NCBI GenBank assembly: GCA_964559355.1
Contig: CAZLHQ010000178.1
Location: forward strand, 1-6,022
Source of the DNA: JAEUMD01 sp964559355
Lineage (GTDB): Bacteria > Pseudomonadota > Alphaproteobacteria > Rhizobiales > Hyphomicrobiaceae
Length of the DNA: 6,022 nucleotides
Direction of reading: 5' to 3'
Shown: piece by piece, positions 5,747-6,022 of the stretch
Layout of the letters: every line of letters begins with the position of its first letter
Position numbering within the stretch: position 1 is the stretch's first letter
Translations under genes and position numbers: made by a program
The notes under the pieces: generated by a model
The model's database searches: none
What the model saw: only the letters and a program-made list of their open reading frames with translations
What the model was told of the DNA's origin: nothing

Positions 5747-6022
5747 TCAGCCACGTGGCTCGTTGAAGAAATCGTAGATCTTCTGGGCCATCTCAGCCGA
5801 GATGCCGGCGACGGCCTTCAAGTCCTCGATGCCGGCGCGGGAGACGGCCTTGGCCGATCCGAAGTGCGCGAGCAGTGCGCGCTTGCGCGTCGGCCCTATG
5901 CCCGTGATTTCGTCGAGCGGGTTGACGCCGATCGACTTCGCGCGTTTGGCGCGATGCGTGCCGATGGCGAAGCGGTGCGCCTCGTCGCGCAGGCGCTGCA
6001 CGAAATAGAGCGCCGGGTCGCG
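5747..6022 (-). CDS. uvrC: Excinuclease ABC subunit C (UvrC), C-terminal end
   Basis: UvrC makes the two incisions flanking a DNA lesion in nucleotide excision repair, together with UvrA and UvrB in the cytoplasm. Only the last 91 residues are in the window; the gene continues past the right edge. They open with RDPALYFVQRLRDEAHRFAIGTHRAKR, a strongly conserved stretch at the end of the RNase H-like nuclease domain that makes the 5' incision. Two helix-hairpin-helix DNA-binding motifs follow at about 36-55 (LDEITGIGPTRKRALLAHFGS) and 67-86 (LKAVAGISAEMAQKIYDFF) of the visible part. The stop TGA is at 5747-5749, and the repeat array begins 63 bases further downstream. No separate intrinsic terminator is seen between them. 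Confidence 0.95.
   Translation of the reverse strand, partial: RDPALYFVQRLRDEAHRFAIGTHRAKRAKSIGVNPLDEITGIGPTRKRALLAHFGSAKAVSRAGIEDLKAVAGISAEMAQKIYDFFNEPRG

Overview
The window reads as GC-rich chromosomal DNA of an alphaproteobacterium, most likely of the order Hyphomicrobiales and perhaps close to Nitrobacteraceae/Bradyrhizobiaceae. This placement is an inference from the RpoH, AmiC and UvrC protein sequences and from the conserved neighbourhood uvrC - pgsA - moaD - moaE. No search was run. Most genes are housekeeping genes.

Layout: (1) 1-639, plus strand: the 3' part of rpoH (heat-shock sigma factor 32), with a strong rho-independent terminator at 676-701. (2) 702-1423: about 720 bases without a convincing gene, closed by a second strong hairpin at 1424-1447 that serves the convergent amidase gene. 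(3) 1526-2941, minus strand: amiC, an exported zinc-dependent N-acetylmuramoyl-L-alanine amidase with AMIN and Amidase_3 domains, probably starting at a GTG. (4) 2942-3135: an intergenic stretch with a CtrA-like TTAA-N7-CTAA motif. (5) 3136-4559, minus strand, probably one transcript: pgsA, moaD, moaE (phosphatidylglycerophosphate synthase and the two molybdopterin synthase subunits). (6) 4645-5253, minus strand: an unrecognised exported protein of 202 residues with two cysteines. (7) 5377-5683: a tandem array of a 69-bp unit with nested inverted repeats, interrupted by 100 Ns. (8) 5747-6022, minus strand: the 3' end of uvrC, with tandem helix-hairpin-helix motifs.

All genes from uvrC to moaE lie on the minus strand and are transcribed from the right end of the window toward the left. 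The uvrC/pgsA/moaDE order is a common alphaproteobacterial arrangement. The exported unknown and the repeat array sit between uvrC and pgsA. AmiC splits septal peptidoglycan and RpoH controls the heat-shock response; the two are convergent and need not be functionally linked.

The least explained structure is the 69-bp array. The sequence on both sides of the N run joins in perfect repeat phase, so the gap is almost certainly an assembly break inside a longer array. The units carry a nested stem that pairs better in minus-strand RNA, and the last visible copy has its 6-nt loop replaced by the loop's reverse complement. I see no evidence of a new multi-gene system here.
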